This document shows, piece by piece, positions 8,240 to 16,832 of a stretch of DNA of 64,000 bases (position 1 is the stretch's first letter; every line of letters starts with the position of its first letter). The notes beneath the pieces are model-generated. The model did not search any database. It saw only the letters and a list, made by a program, of their open reading frames with translations, and was not told where the DNA came from. Source of the stretch: an uncultured Collinsella sp. (lineage in GTDB: Bacteria; Actinomycetota; Coriobacteriia; Coriobacteriales; Coriobacteriaceae); NCBI GenBank assembly GCA_958443265.1, contig CAUCKA010000005.1:1-64000 (forward strand). Direction: 5' to 3'. Made by a program: the position numbers and the translations under genes.

Positions 8240-8983
8240 ATGCCACCGACTGAAGGGCTAACTGACGGTAAAGCAGCGATACCGCTGTACCAACAGGTTA
8301 TCGATATCATCAAAAACGAAATCAACTCCGGTGCCTACAAGGCAGGCGCGCGGATACCCAACGAATTCGAATTGGCTGAGAGCTATAAAGTTGGCCGCGT
8401 TACCGTGCGACGCGCTATTGAGGAGCTCGTCCAACAGGGCTATCTAACGAAGCAACAGGGGAAAGGCACGTTTGTCAATGCCCCCAAGCTCAAGCGCAAG
8501 ATTCGCCAGAAGGATGACGTCCAGAGTTTTTCGGACGCATGCCGCGTTAACGGAATGGAACCGGGGGCGCGTGTCATTTCGAGAAAGATACTGCCGGCGG
8601 ATTCCACCGAAGCACAGTTCTTTGGTGTTCCCGTTGGAACTGACTTGATCTGCGTTGAGCGCGTGCGTACTGCCGATGGCGTCCCTGTCATGCTCGAGAA
8701 CAACATATATGTTTACGAGGACAACGCCTATCTATCAACGGCACCTCTATCTAACCAATCCATTTTTGAGTTCGTGCGCAACCGGACGGGCCGCACGCCC
8801 GCGTTTACCGACCCATGCACGCTTGAGATCGCGTGCGCGTCGCCCGAGGTCGCTCGGTTGTTGGCAGTTCCCGTTGGCGAACCCTTGTTTTATATGGAAG
8901 CCTTCTTTTTCGATGAGCAGCGGCGGCCGTTTATCATCGGTCGTCAGCGGATCGTTGGGTCTCGCTACGTTTTTGACATCTAG
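8240..8983 (+). CDS. GntR/HutC-family regulator of the Amadori-type operon
   Basis: A 247-residue transcription factor. The N-terminal winged helix spans about residues 15-80 (NEFELAESYKVGRVTVRRAI is the recognition region, QQGKGTFV the wing) and a UTRA effector domain fills 95-245. The HutC subfamily includes FrlR, the fructoselysine regulator of other bacteria, and typically binds a sugar phosphate. Start at 8240 follows GGAGAGGG. It lies directly upstream of the transporter and catabolic genes, separated by a hairpin and a clear promoter, so it is most likely their local repressor. The actual effector is not shown by the sequence. Confidence 0.88.
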   Translation: MPPTEGLTDGKAAIPLYQQVIDIIKNEINSGAYKAGARIPNEFELAESYKVGRVTVRRAIEELVQQGYLTKQQGKGTFVNAPKLKRKIRQKDDVQSFSDACRVNGMEPGARVISRKILPADSTEAQFFGVPVGTDLICVERVRTADGVPVMLENNIYVYEDNAYLSTAPLSNQSIFEFVRNRTGRTPAFTDPCTLEIACASPEVARLLAVPVGEPLFYMEAFFFDEQRRPFIIGRQRIVGSRYVFDI

Positions 8984-8999
8984 GACATTGCGAATGGAA

Positions 9000-9031
9000 G
9001 CGCCCGGCGGATCATCTCACCGGGCGTCTCC
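9000..9031 (+). terminator. Terminator after the GntR gene
   Basis: GCGCCCGG pairs with CCGGGCGT across a 13-base loop; only a short pyrimidine tail follows, so strength is doubtful. Confidence 0.5.
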
Positions 9032-9093
9032 ATACCGTTCACGGCGCAAACGCAACCGTTCAACCGCGTTGCGGCAATCAGTTTGAAATTATC

Positions 9094-9159
9094 TTGATGA
9101 CGAGAAAAGCTGCTGGTAATCTATAGAACGTCATAGAACGTTTGCCTTGTGCAAACGTT
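9094..9159 (+). promoter_or_regulatory. Promoter and operator of the transporter/catabolic operon
   Basis: TTGATG (9094-9099) and TAATCT (9117-9122) are exactly 17 bases apart. Immediately downstream lie tandem ATAGAACGT copies (about 9123-9131 and 9133-9141) and a perfect inverted repeat AACGTTTGC/GCAAACGTT (9137-9159). The repeats cover the expected transcription start, so binding there would repress; the adjacent GntR protein is the natural candidate. Confidence 0.6.
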
Positions 9160-9201
9160 GAAGCGAGATGCGATGCAGTCTCGAGTTCTTTGGAGGTATC
9201 T

Positions 9202-10665
9202 ATGTCAGATACGAAGGCGAAGAAGACAAACAGACGTTTTAAGTTCAAATTACCGCATGTCTATACGATCATGTTCTTGCTGATCGTTGTCTTTGCGGTC
9301 TTGACTTGGATCGTTCCCTCTGGCCAGTATCAGCGCAAGATGATTTCGACAGCGGCGGGCGAGCGTGAAGTCGCCGTTGCTGGAACCTATGAACAGGTCG
9401 ATAAGAACTACACCGATTCCGAGACCGGCGAGACCATCAATCTGGGTCAGGATATTTTCGCGGTCCTGCAAGCGCCCACTAAGGGCATCCAGGAGGCTGC
9501 CGACGTCGTTGCGTTCGTCATATTGATTGGCGGGTCGTTCGCAATCATCACCAAGACCAACGCTTTGAATGCCGGCATGAGCCGTGTGATTAAAAAGCTC
9601 AAGAACAAGGACATCCTCATCATTCCCATTACGATGACGTTGCTGTCCATTTGCGGCACCACGTTTGGTATGTCTGAGGAAGCCCTGCCGTTCTATGCCA
9701 TCTTCATTCCCATCATGATGGGTATCGGTTATGACTCGATGACGGCATTCATCATCTGCTTCCTTGGCCCTAACCTGGGATATTGTGCCTCGACCATCGA
9801 CCCGTTTAATGTTTTGATCGCCCAAGGCATCATTGGCATCGAGGGCAATCCGCAACTGTGGCTGCGCGCCGTTTCTTGGGTCATCTTCACTGCTGTCGGT
9901 ATCGCATGGGCCATGCGCTACGCCATGCGCGTCAAGAAAAACCCCGAGTCGTCCATTACGTACGAGGACGATAAGCTCAAGCGTATCGAGTTTTCCGTGA
10001 CCGATGCCTCCATCGAGGAAGAGTTCACTACCCGTCAGAAGCTCGTGCTTATCGATTTTGCTTGCGGTATGGGCATTATCGTCTGGGGTCTTGTTACCCA
10101 GGGTTGGTACATGAATGAGATTTCCGCCGTGTTCCTTGGCATGGGCTTGCTTGCCGGTATCCTGGGCGGTCTTGACCAGCAGACGATTGCTGAGGAGTTC
10201 GTTAAAGGTCTCGCCGACTTTGCGTACGCCGCCATCGTTATCGGTATCGCTCGCGGTATTCTGGTCATCGCCGAGGGCGGCATGATCATCGACACCATCC
10301 TCCAGGCGCTCGCTACTGCGCTCGCCGGTGCACCCGCCGCCGTCTACACCACGTTTATGTATATCGTCCTTGGCCTGCTCTCTTTGCTGGTTCCCTCGAG
10401 TTCTGGCCTGGCGGCACTCACCATGCCCGTTATGGGCCCCCTGACCGAGCTCATGGGCCTCAATCCCGAGGCGGCCGTTACCGCGCTCCAGTTTGCCAAC
10501 CAGACCATCAACACCATCAGTCCCGTGGCGGGCATGACGGTTGCCGGCCTTGGCGTGGCTAAGATTTCGTTTGGCCAATGGTGGAAGACCATTTGGAAGT
10601 TCTTCATCTTCATGGTCGTGTTTGGCTTGGTCATTACTGCCATTTCTGGCATGCTTCCGGCGTAG
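9202..10665 (+). CDS. YfcC-family membrane transporter
   Basis: A 487-residue integral membrane protein with about 11-12 hydrophobic segments. It belongs to the YfcC/DcuC-like group (motifs around FGMSEEALPFYAIFIPIM and NTISPVAGMTVAGL), whose members carry dicarboxylates or amino acids such as arginine/ornithine. Start at 9202 follows TGGAGGTATCT. As first gene of the catabolic operon it should import the substrate. This differs from known fructoselysine loci, which use an APC permease, an ABC system or a PTS, so the cargo may be an amino-acid conjugate. Specificity is inferred from context only. Confidence 0.85.
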   Translation: MSDTKAKKTNRRFKFKLPHVYTIMFLLIVVFAVLTWIVPSGQYQRKMISTAAGEREVAVAGTYEQVDKNYTDSETGETINLGQDIFAVLQAPTKGIQEAADVVAFVILIGGSFAIITKTNALNAGMSRVIKKLKNKDILIIPITMTLLSICGTTFGMSEEALPFYAIFIPIMMGIGYDSMTAFIICFLGPNLGYCASTIDPFNVLIAQGIIGIEGNPQLWLRAVSWVIFTAVGIAWAMRYAMRVKKNPESSITYEDDKLKRIEFSVTDASIEEEFTTRQKLVLIDFACGMGIIVWGLVTQGWYMNEISAVFLGMGLLAGILGGLDQQTIAEEFVKGLADFAYAAIVIGIARGILVIAEGGMIIDTILQALATALAGAPAAVYTTFMYIVLGLLSLLVPSSSGLAALTMPVMGPLTELMGLNPEAAVTALQFANQTINTISPVAGMTVAGLGVAKISFGQWWKTIWKFFIFMVVFGLVITAISGMLPA

Positions 10666-10674
10666 GTGATTATA

Positions 10675-12258
10675 ATGACCGATCGTTTGACGGTCCTGAC
10701 GTCTAAGAGCGTCTTTACCGGTACGGGGGACCTGCCGTTTGAAGGTTTCGTAGCGGTCCGTGGCAATCGAATTGAGGCGGTTGGCACCAAGTGTGAGGTA
10801 GCTTCGTATTTGACCCAGGCGGACGAGGTAGTTGACCTGGGCGACCGCACCGTCATGCCTGGCCTGATCGATGTGCATACCTTCTATACAGGCTGGGCGC
10901 TGCGGACGTTGGGGTCTGATCTGTCCGGCATCGCTGATGCCAAAGAGGCCGTGTCGCTCTTGCGTGCATGGAAAGAAGATCATCCGGATTGCGCGGCGGC
11001 TTTTGGCCACAACCTGCCCGAAACGTTGGCATCGGATGCCGAGAACGCAAATACGGCAGCTGTGTTTGACGATTGTTTTGGCGATATCCCTGTCGTCTGC
11101 TTTACACCGGGTGCGGAGACCTGCGTTCTCAATGCTGCCGCCAGTGCGCGATACGGCTTCACACCCCAGGCGTGCTATGCCGAGAAGATCTGGCGCATGA
11201 TGAGCGATTTCCTCGCGCTGCCCGAGGTACGTGCGGGGTATTCGGACTACATGAGCATGCTAAACGAGCGCGGCGTTACCGCCATCAAGGAGATGGCGTT
11301 TGATGACTACTACGGTTTTGCCGACGAAATGGCTCGCCGTGAGGAATCTGGTGAGCTGACGGTTCGCGTCTCTATGATGTCGCAGCCGGTGGGTGCCGGT
11401 GCAAATCTGTCATATGCTCGCGAGGCACGAGAGCGCTTCCGGGGTCCGTTCGTTCGTTTTTCTGGCTTCAACCGTATGACCGATCGAGGCGTATGGGCGG
11501 GGCTTGCCGAGATGATTGACCCCTATGAGGACACGGCCGATGCGGGCGCTGCCGGCAAGACGGTTGTCGAGGAGCCCGAGTGGGATCTGATTGAGAACGA
11601 GCTGCGCGCAATTGATGCTGACGGCTTCCGATATTCCTTGCATTGCCAGGGCGATGGCGCCGTTCGTCGTACCGTGGCGCTCTATGCCTCGCTGCCTCGA
11701 GACGAGCATGGACGGTTGCTTCGCCGCCATGCGATTACCGATCTCGAGAACTCTGATCCGACCGATCTTGTCGAGTTTGGCAAGTTAGGTGGAATTTGCG
11801 AGGTCTATCCGCAGATTTTGACGCTGGACCGGCGCGAGGATTGCCTGTCGATGATGCGTCGACAAATTGGCGAGACGCGACTTTTGCACAGCTGGAATCG
11901 CCGCGGCATGGAAGATTCCGGATGCACGGTGTGCTGTGGTACGGATTTGCCGCTGCTGATTCCGAGCCTGGGCGAGTCAATCTACAGCGCGTGCGGCGGA
12001 TACTTCGACGATGGACTGCCCGTGAATGAGGCCAACGCGCTGACACTTGTCGAGCTCTTGCGCGCTTGGACTGCCGGGGGCGCGTACGATCTGATGCGCG
12101 AAGACGAACTGGGTACGCTCGAGGTCGGCAAGCTTGCCGATATCTGCGTGCTCGATCGGGATGTGTTCGACCTCGATTATCGCGACACACGCGATCTTGC
12201 GGTTGATATGACGATGTCGGACGGACAAATCGTGTTCGATCGAAATAAGGAGGCATAA
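10675..12258 (+). CDS. Amidohydrolase-3 (YtcJ-like) family protein
   Basis: A 527-residue cytosolic protein of the composite amidohydrolase fold: a beta-sandwich N-terminus leads into GLIDVHTF and the C-terminus ends with the usual ADICVLDRD sandwich. Later metal/catalytic positions are present (His in SLHCQGDGA, His in RRHAITDLE, Asp in CCGTDLPL). The first metal motif, normally HxH, reads HTF, so metal binding or chemistry may be altered. The ATG at 10675 starts 9 bases after the transporter stop; GTG at 10666 is an alternative. In context it may remove an acyl or amide group from the imported conjugate. Confidence 0.82.
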   Translation: MTDRLTVLTSKSVFTGTGDLPFEGFVAVRGNRIEAVGTKCEVASYLTQADEVVDLGDRTVMPGLIDVHTFYTGWALRTLGSDLSGIADAKEAVSLLRAWKEDHPDCAAAFGHNLPETLASDAENANTAAVFDDCFGDIPVVCFTPGAETCVLNAAASARYGFTPQACYAEKIWRMMSDFLALPEVRAGYSDYMSMLNERGVTAIKEMAFDDYYGFADEMARREESGELTVRVSMMSQPVGAGANLSYAREARERFRGPFVRFSGFNRMTDRGVWAGLAEMIDPYEDTADAGAAGKTVVEEPEWDLIENELRAIDADGFRYSLHCQGDGAVRRTVALYASLPRDEHGRLLRRHAITDLENSDPTDLVEFGKLGGICEVYPQILTLDRREDCLSMMRRQIGETRLLHSWNRRGMEDSGCTVCCGTDLPLLIPSLGESIYSACGGYFDDGLPVNEANALTLVELLRAWTAGGAYDLMREDELGTLEVGKLADICVLDRDVFDLDYRDTRDLAVDMTMSDGQIVFDRNKEA

Positions 12259-12259
12259 G

Positions 12260-13111
12260 ATGTCTGAATCCAAGCCGACGCTGCGCCGCGAACAGATTGC
12301 GGGCATGAATATCCACTACATCATGTGGTCGCTCGATTACTTCCTTGATGTGCAGCAGCGTTTGGGCTTTGAGTCCATTGAGCTGTGGTGTGCAGAGCCG
12401 CATGTGACACTCGACCATACGGGCTACTTTGAGGCTGAGGTCCTGGCGAAAAAAGCTGCAGACCGTGGGCTTAGGTATCGTACTCTGTGCCCCGAGAATG
12501 TTGTCTATCCTTGGCAGTACTGCGCACGCAAACCGCTGCATGAACAGCGCAGCTTGGCGTACTTTAAGCACGGCATTGAGCTTGCCGAGGTACTTGGGTG
12601 CGACCGTATGTCCGTCAACTCGGGCTGGGGCGACTGGGACGAGGACCGCGAGGAAGCCTGGAAGCGCAGCCGCGAGCACTTGTCCATTCTGGCGGAGTAT
12701 GCCGGCGAGCACGGTCTGGTGCTTACGATGGAAAGCCTGCGTCCCGAGGAGAGCAACCTTGTGACGACGGTTTCCGATGCGAAGCGCATGATTGACGAGG
12801 TCGCGAGCCCGTACTTACAGCCCATGGTTGATACAACCGCGATGGGCGTTGCGGGCGAGACGCTTGAGGACTGGTTTGCCGCCTTTGGTGATGGGGCAAT
12901 TCACGAGATGCACTTTATCGACGGCGACCCGTATGGTCATCTGGTGTGGGGCGATGGCAAGCACGATATGGACGCCTTCGTCGCCACACTCAACGCCCAT
13001 GGTTTCGACGGCATGCTGGGCCAGGAAATCACGGACGGCCGTTACTACGATGACCCGGCGGCGGCAGATGCCAAAAACATGGCCGCATTCGAGAAATATC
13101 TGATTGACTAA
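12260..13111 (+). CDS. FrlC-like sugar isomerase/epimerase
   Basis: A 283-residue xylose-isomerase-type TIM barrel. Likely metal ligands are Glu158 (MESLRPEESN), Asp191 (MVDTTAMG), His218 (MHFIDGD) and Glu256 (GQEITDG). It resembles FrlC, which epimerises psicoselysine to fructoselysine, more than generic IolE/IolI proteins, mainly through its operon partners FrlB- and FrlD-like. It starts one base after the previous stop, with AAGGAGGC inside the upstream gene. The likely role is to bring an epimeric ketosamine into the deglycase route. Confidence 0.82.
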   Translation: MSESKPTLRREQIAGMNIHYIMWSLDYFLDVQQRLGFESIELWCAEPHVTLDHTGYFEAEVLAKKAADRGLRYRTLCPENVVYPWQYCARKPLHEQRSLAYFKHGIELAEVLGCDRMSVNSGWGDWDEDREEAWKRSREHLSILAEYAGEHGLVLTMESLRPEESNLVTTVSDAKRMIDEVASPYLQPMVDTTAMGVAGETLEDWFAAFGDGAIHEMHFIDGDPYGHLVWGDGKHDMDAFVATLNAHGFDGMLGQEITDGRYYDDPAAADAKNMAAFEKYLID

Positions 13112-13173
13112 AACAACTATCGGCCACGCAGCCAACGTCATTGATTGCGGACTAAACAAGAAAGGAACTGGAT

Positions 13174-14142
13174 ATGAACGCACACGATCTGATCAAAGAG
13201 GCAATTGCCGAGAAGGGCAAGTTCGACAGCGTCTACTGGATTGCTTGCGGTGGCTCCATGATCGATTTGATCCCGGCTCATGAGCTTCTGCAGCGCGAGG
13301 CAACCACCTTCACTTCATATATCTATACGGCTCGCGAGTTCGATATCATGCGTCCGCGTCGTCTGGGCGAGAAGTCCCTGGTCATTGCTTGCAGCCACAG
13401 TGGCAACACCCCCGAGGTCGTCGAGGGCTGTGAGATTGCCCTTGCTGCCGGCGCTACGGTGATCGCCCAGACCGACAACGCTGGATCCAAGATTGACTCC
13501 GGCAAGTGGACCACGTGGGTCTACCCGTGGGGCGAGGGTGTGCCGCAGGCCGAGGTCCCCGCTGGCATTTCGCTGTCGCTTGCGGCAGAGCTGCTCGATC
13601 AGCAGGAGGGCTACGCCGATCTTGCCGATATGTATGCCGGTATCGCCGAGATGGATAAGATTCTTCCCCCGGCACGCGAGAAGGTAAATGCCGAGCTGGG
13701 CGATCGTTTTGCCAAGCTTTGCCAGGATCATGAGTTCTTCTATATTCTGGGCAGCGGTCCCAACTTTAGCCAGACCTACGGTTTCGCTATCTGCTCTCTT
13801 ATGGAGATGCAGTGGCAGCACTGCAGCTACATCCACTCTGCCGAGTACTTCCATGGCCCCTTCGAGGCTACTCAGGATGGCGTTTTTTACTTCCTGCAGA
13901 TGGGCTCCAGCGAGTGCCGTGCTATGGACGAGCGCGCCCTGGCGTTCCTTAAGACGCATACCGATACGCTGATGGTGCTCGATGCCAAGGAGTACGGTAT
14001 GGAAGCCGTGCCGGCGAGCGTCCGTGCCTATCTGGACCCGGTGCTGTTCTACGCCATGAACTGCGAGCTGCGTGCCGCACGCGGCAAGGTGTTTGACCAT
14101 GATCCCGATTTCCGTCGCTACATGGGCGTCGTCGAGTACTAG
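13174..14142 (+). CDS. FrlB-like deglycase with two SIS domains
   Basis: A 322-residue protein with two sugar-isomerase (SIS) domains, about 20-150 and 185-300. SHSGNTPE in the first is the phosphosugar-binding loop; SAEYFHGPFE in the second matches the GlmS/FrlB pattern. The C-terminus DHDPDFRRYMGVVEY closely matches the FrlB ending I recall (DHNPDERRYYGGLVEY). FrlB splits fructoselysine-6-phosphate into glucose-6-phosphate and lysine. Start at 13174 follows AAAGGAACTG. The pairing with kinases just downstream strongly supports a phospho-Amadori deglycase, though the amino moiety (lysine, arginine or other) is not determined. Confidence 0.88.
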   Translation: MNAHDLIKEAIAEKGKFDSVYWIACGGSMIDLIPAHELLQREATTFTSYIYTAREFDIMRPRRLGEKSLVIACSHSGNTPEVVEGCEIALAAGATVIAQTDNAGSKIDSGKWTTWVYPWGEGVPQAEVPAGISLSLAAELLDQQEGYADLADMYAGIAEMDKILPPAREKVNAELGDRFAKLCQDHEFFYILGSGPNFSQTYGFAICSLMEMQWQHCSYIHSAEYFHGPFEATQDGVFYFLQMGSSECRAMDERALAFLKTHTDTLMVLDAKEYGMEAVPASVRAYLDPVLFYAMNCELRAARGKVFDHDPDFRRYMGVVEY

Positions 14143-14156
14143 AAGGGGCAAAGGCC

Positions 14157-15020
14157 ATGGCATTTAACGTTAACGCGCTCGGATTTGGCGACAACGTCGT
14201 CGATCGCTACGAGCATATCCACACCATGTATCCTGGCGGCAATGCGGTGAACTTCGCCGTTTATGCCAAGAAATGCGGTGCCGCACGCTCTGCATACATG
14301 GGCATTTTTGGCAATGACGCCGCTGCCGAGCATGTCATTGCAAGCCTCGAGGATGAGGGTATCGAGCTTGACAAGTGCGAGCAGATGATTGGCGAGAACG
14401 GAGCGGCTCGCGTGACCGTCGTTGACGGTGACCGTGTCTTCCTCGGCTCCAACGAGGGCGGTATCCGTGGCGATGCGCGCTATGTCCTCGATCGCTTTGA
14501 CCTTTCGTACGTGAAGCAGTTCGATGTGGTTCATTCGGGCAACTATTGCTTTACCGAGCGCGAGCTGCCCAAGTTGAAGGCTGCGGGCGTCACGGTCTCT
14601 TTTGACTTTTCGGACGACTCCACCGACGAGTACTACGAGCAGATTGCGCCCTACGTCGATTTTGCTTTCTTTAGTGCGGCGGATGCCGCGAGTGAGGACG
14701 AGATTCGCGAGCGTCTGGCATGGGTGAAGGGTCTGGGTCCGCGTTTCGTGTCGGCTACGGCGGGCGCCGAGGGCTGCATCGCTTACGACGGCGAGCGTTA
14801 TTACCGCCAGCTGGCTAAACCGGTAACGGACATGAAGGACACCATGGGGGCGGGTGACTCGTTCCTCACCTCGTTTTTGATGTGCTATCTCGATTCCGCC
14901 AAGCGTGGTGAGGATGGCGCCGAGGCCATCGAGCGCGCGCTCGACTTTGCTGCCGGGTTTGCCTCGACCGTGTGCGGCATGGAAGGTTCTTGGGGCCACG
15001 GAGCACCAATCGTCGAATAG
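14157..15020 (+). CDS. FrlD-like PfkB-family ketosamine kinase, copy 1
   Basis: A 287-residue ribokinase-fold kinase. GGNAVNFAVYAKK near residue 25 is the substrate-side PfkB motif and closely matches FrlD (SGGNAVNVAVY); DTMGAGDSFLTSF near 227 holds the catalytic aspartate and anion hole. FrlD phosphorylates fructoselysine at C6, making the FrlB substrate. Start at 14157 follows AAGGGGCAAAGG, 14 bases after the deglycase stop. A second FrlD-like gene follows beyond an internal hairpin, so the two copies may accept different ketosamines or epimers. Confidence 0.88.
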   Translation: MAFNVNALGFGDNVVDRYEHIHTMYPGGNAVNFAVYAKKCGAARSAYMGIFGNDAAAEHVIASLEDEGIELDKCEQMIGENGAARVTVVDGDRVFLGSNEGGIRGDARYVLDRFDLSYVKQFDVVHSGNYCFTERELPKLKAAGVTVSFDFSDDSTDEYYEQIAPYVDFAFFSAADAASEDEIRERLAWVKGLGPRFVSATAGAEGCIAYDGERYYRQLAKPVTDMKDTMGAGDSFLTSFLMCYLDSAKRGEDGAEAIERALDFAAGFASTVCGMEGSWGHGAPIVE

Positions 15021-15090
15021 CTTAAGAAAGCGTACGGCGGTCTGGCTATGAGGCCTTGGACAGCCGACGCAAAACAATAAGCGAAACGCG

Positions 15091-15124
15091 AAAAGGGGGC
15101 TCGCCATGTGGTGGGTCCCCTTTT
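15091..15124 (+). terminator. Internal terminator between the two kinases
   Basis: AAAAGGGG (15091-15098) pairs with CCCCTTTT (15117-15124), ending in four T. It lies inside the operon, 18 bases before the second kinase start, so it probably lowers distal expression rather than ending the operon. Confidence 0.65.
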
Positions 15125-15141
15125 GAACATTGGAGAAGAGT

Positions 15142-15942
15142 ATGGGTATTAAAGCGTGTGCGGCTGGTTTTTGCTGTGCGGACGTCTATCAAAACATCGG
15201 CGTGTTCTATCCGACTGGTAATGGCATTGACTGGGGTATCCATCTTGCACGAATGGGCGTTTCGGTATCCGCCGTGTCGGTTGTCGGCAAGGACGAGTAT
15301 GGAGACAAGATGAGAGAGGCGCTGGCCGCCGAGGGGTTCGATATCTCACATCTGCGGGTGGAGAATGGCGACACCTCGGTGATGCTCATGGCATTGAAAG
15401 ACGGCGTCGATCGCGTGCATCTCGAGGCAATCGATGGCGTAATGGAGACATATCGACCGAATGAAGACGACCGGGCGTTTATCCTGGAGCATGACATCAT
15501 TCATACCGACCTGTTTGGCAATTGTTTGGACCTCCTGCCCGAATGGCATGATGCGGGCAAGACGGTGGTTATGGACTTCTCGGTGTTCAGCCAGGATCCC
15601 GAATATGCATGTGAGGCTCATTTTCCTTACGTAGACTATGCGTTCATGTCGTTTGAAGAGGACACTCCGGAGCTACGAGACTGGGTACGCCACGTGCAGG
15701 GATTGGGACCGCGCGTTGCGGTTGCCACGCTTGGCGAGAAGGGAAGCATTGCCTATGACGGTGAGCGCTTCTATGAGTGCGGGATCGTACCGGCGGAGAA
15801 GGTCGTTAATACCGTGGGTGCCGGCGACTCGTATATTGCCGGGTTTACCAAGGGCGTGATCGATGGCCTTGATATTCCGGCGTGTATGAAGGCGGGCGCT
15901 GAGCTGTCGTCCCGAGTGATTGGTTCGTTTGAGCCGTACTAG
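15142..15942 (+). CDS. FrlD-like PfkB-family kinase, copy 2
   Basis: A 266-residue PfkB kinase. The N-terminus GFCCADVYQNIGVFYPTGN and NTVGAGDSYIAGFTKG near 225 mark the family. It keeps the FrlD-type phrase SVVGKDEYGDKMREALAAEGFDISHLRV, but the substrate loop reads TGNGIDWGIH rather than GGNAVN, so substrate recognition likely differs from copy 1. The ATG at 15142 follows TGGAGAAGAG; an in-frame TTG at 15130 lies inside that site. It probably phosphorylates another Amadori-type or related sugar within the same pathway. Confidence 0.86.
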   Translation: MGIKACAAGFCCADVYQNIGVFYPTGNGIDWGIHLARMGVSVSAVSVVGKDEYGDKMREALAAEGFDISHLRVENGDTSVMLMALKDGVDRVHLEAIDGVMETYRPNEDDRAFILEHDIIHTDLFGNCLDLLPEWHDAGKTVVMDFSVFSQDPEYACEAHFPYVDYAFMSFEEDTPELRDWVRHVQGLGPRVAVATLGEKGSIAYDGERFYECGIVPAEKVVNTVGAGDSYIAGFTKGVIDGLDIPACMKAGAELSSRVIGSFEPY

Positions 15943-15969
15943 GGTCAAATGCCTGGAAAGGAGTACGAA

Positions 15970-16830
15970 ATGGTTATCGACATGTTGGTTCAGCCCATGC
16001 TCTACGGCGAGATCTGTACGCCGGGTGATGAGCCTGATGGATTCGGTTTTTGGTCACGAGAATTTGGTATGGGGCATATGGGCCCCATGGATTGGGATGA
16101 GCTTCAAGTCGAGATGGACGTCTGCGATGTGCAGAAGAGCGTGCTCATGCCGCTCGATGTAACCACGGCATGCGGGGGGCATTTTGGCACCAATGACCAG
16201 ATTGCCATGCTGGTTGCCGCGCATCCCGATCATCTGTGGGGATTTGCGAGCGTAGATCCGCAGGTGAGCGGTGCCGCAGGCGAATTGGAACGCGCCTTTA
16301 CCGAGTTGGGGGCAAAGGGGCTTTGCCTGCATCCGGCAAAGCAGGGTTTTGTCCCCGATGATGCTGTGGCCGAGCCGCTTTACGAGCTGTGCGAGCGTTA
16401 TAACAAGCCGGTGGTTTTCCATGCCGGTATGTCTTGGGAACCGGGTGCAGAGCTCTCGCGCAGTAACCCGCTTGCATTTGAGCACACAATCGCAACGCAT
16501 CCAAATGTGCGTTTTAGTTTAACCCACTTTGGCTGGCCCTGGGTGCGCGAGACCGTGGCGATGCTGCTCAAGTATCCCAACTGCTACGCGGACACCTCTA
16601 TCACTTACATCGATTCGCCCGAGGAGATGATGCAGCGTCTTTTCACGGTCGATATGGGGCCGCTGTGGTATGAGCGCGCGCTATCGCACCAAGTGATGTT
16701 CGCCAGCAATACGCCGCGCTTCCGTGCATTCAAACTCAAGCGGGCGCTCGATACCGTGCCCATGCGCGATGATGCGCGAGAAAAGCTCTACTGGGGTAAT
16801 GCCCTGCGTTTTCTTGAAGGGGATGAGTGA
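15970..16830 (+). CDS. TIM-barrel amidohydrolase-2 family protein, HxH motif missing
   Basis: A 286-residue protein resembling the amidohydrolase-2 family (decarboxylase/lactonase-like barrels). LCLHPAKQGF, VVFHAGMSW and LTHFGWPWV place the barrel histidines, and the C-terminus ending GNALRFL is typical (usually GxNAxRLL). The N-terminal metal motif, usually IDxHxH, reads MVIDMLVQPM with no histidine. It may be a divergent or metal-poor hydrolase. The ATG at 15970 follows AAAGGAG; an in-frame ATG at 15949 would place that site inside the gene. It sits mid-operon, function unknown. Confidence 0.75.
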   Translation: MVIDMLVQPMLYGEICTPGDEPDGFGFWSREFGMGHMGPMDWDELQVEMDVCDVQKSVLMPLDVTTACGGHFGTNDQIAMLVAAHPDHLWGFASVDPQVSGAAGELERAFTELGAKGLCLHPAKQGFVPDDAVAEPLYELCERYNKPVVFHAGMSWEPGAELSRSNPLAFEHTIATHPNVRFSLTHFGWPWVRETVAMLLKYPNCYADTSITYIDSPEEMMQRLFTVDMGPLWYERALSHQVMFASNTPRFRAFKLKRALDTVPMRDDAREKLYWGNALRFLEGDE

Positions 16831-16832
16831 AC

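Noticed and set aside
9250..11010. A 586-codon minus-strand frame across the transporter and amidohydrolase genes
   Set aside because: Antisense shadow spanning two real genes, rich in His/Asp/Gly as expected for reverse GC-rich codons.
15103..15129. Start of the second kinase at TTG 15130 or earlier
   Set aside because: The TTG lies within the ribosome site TGGAGAAGAG; the ATG at 15142 is the natural start.
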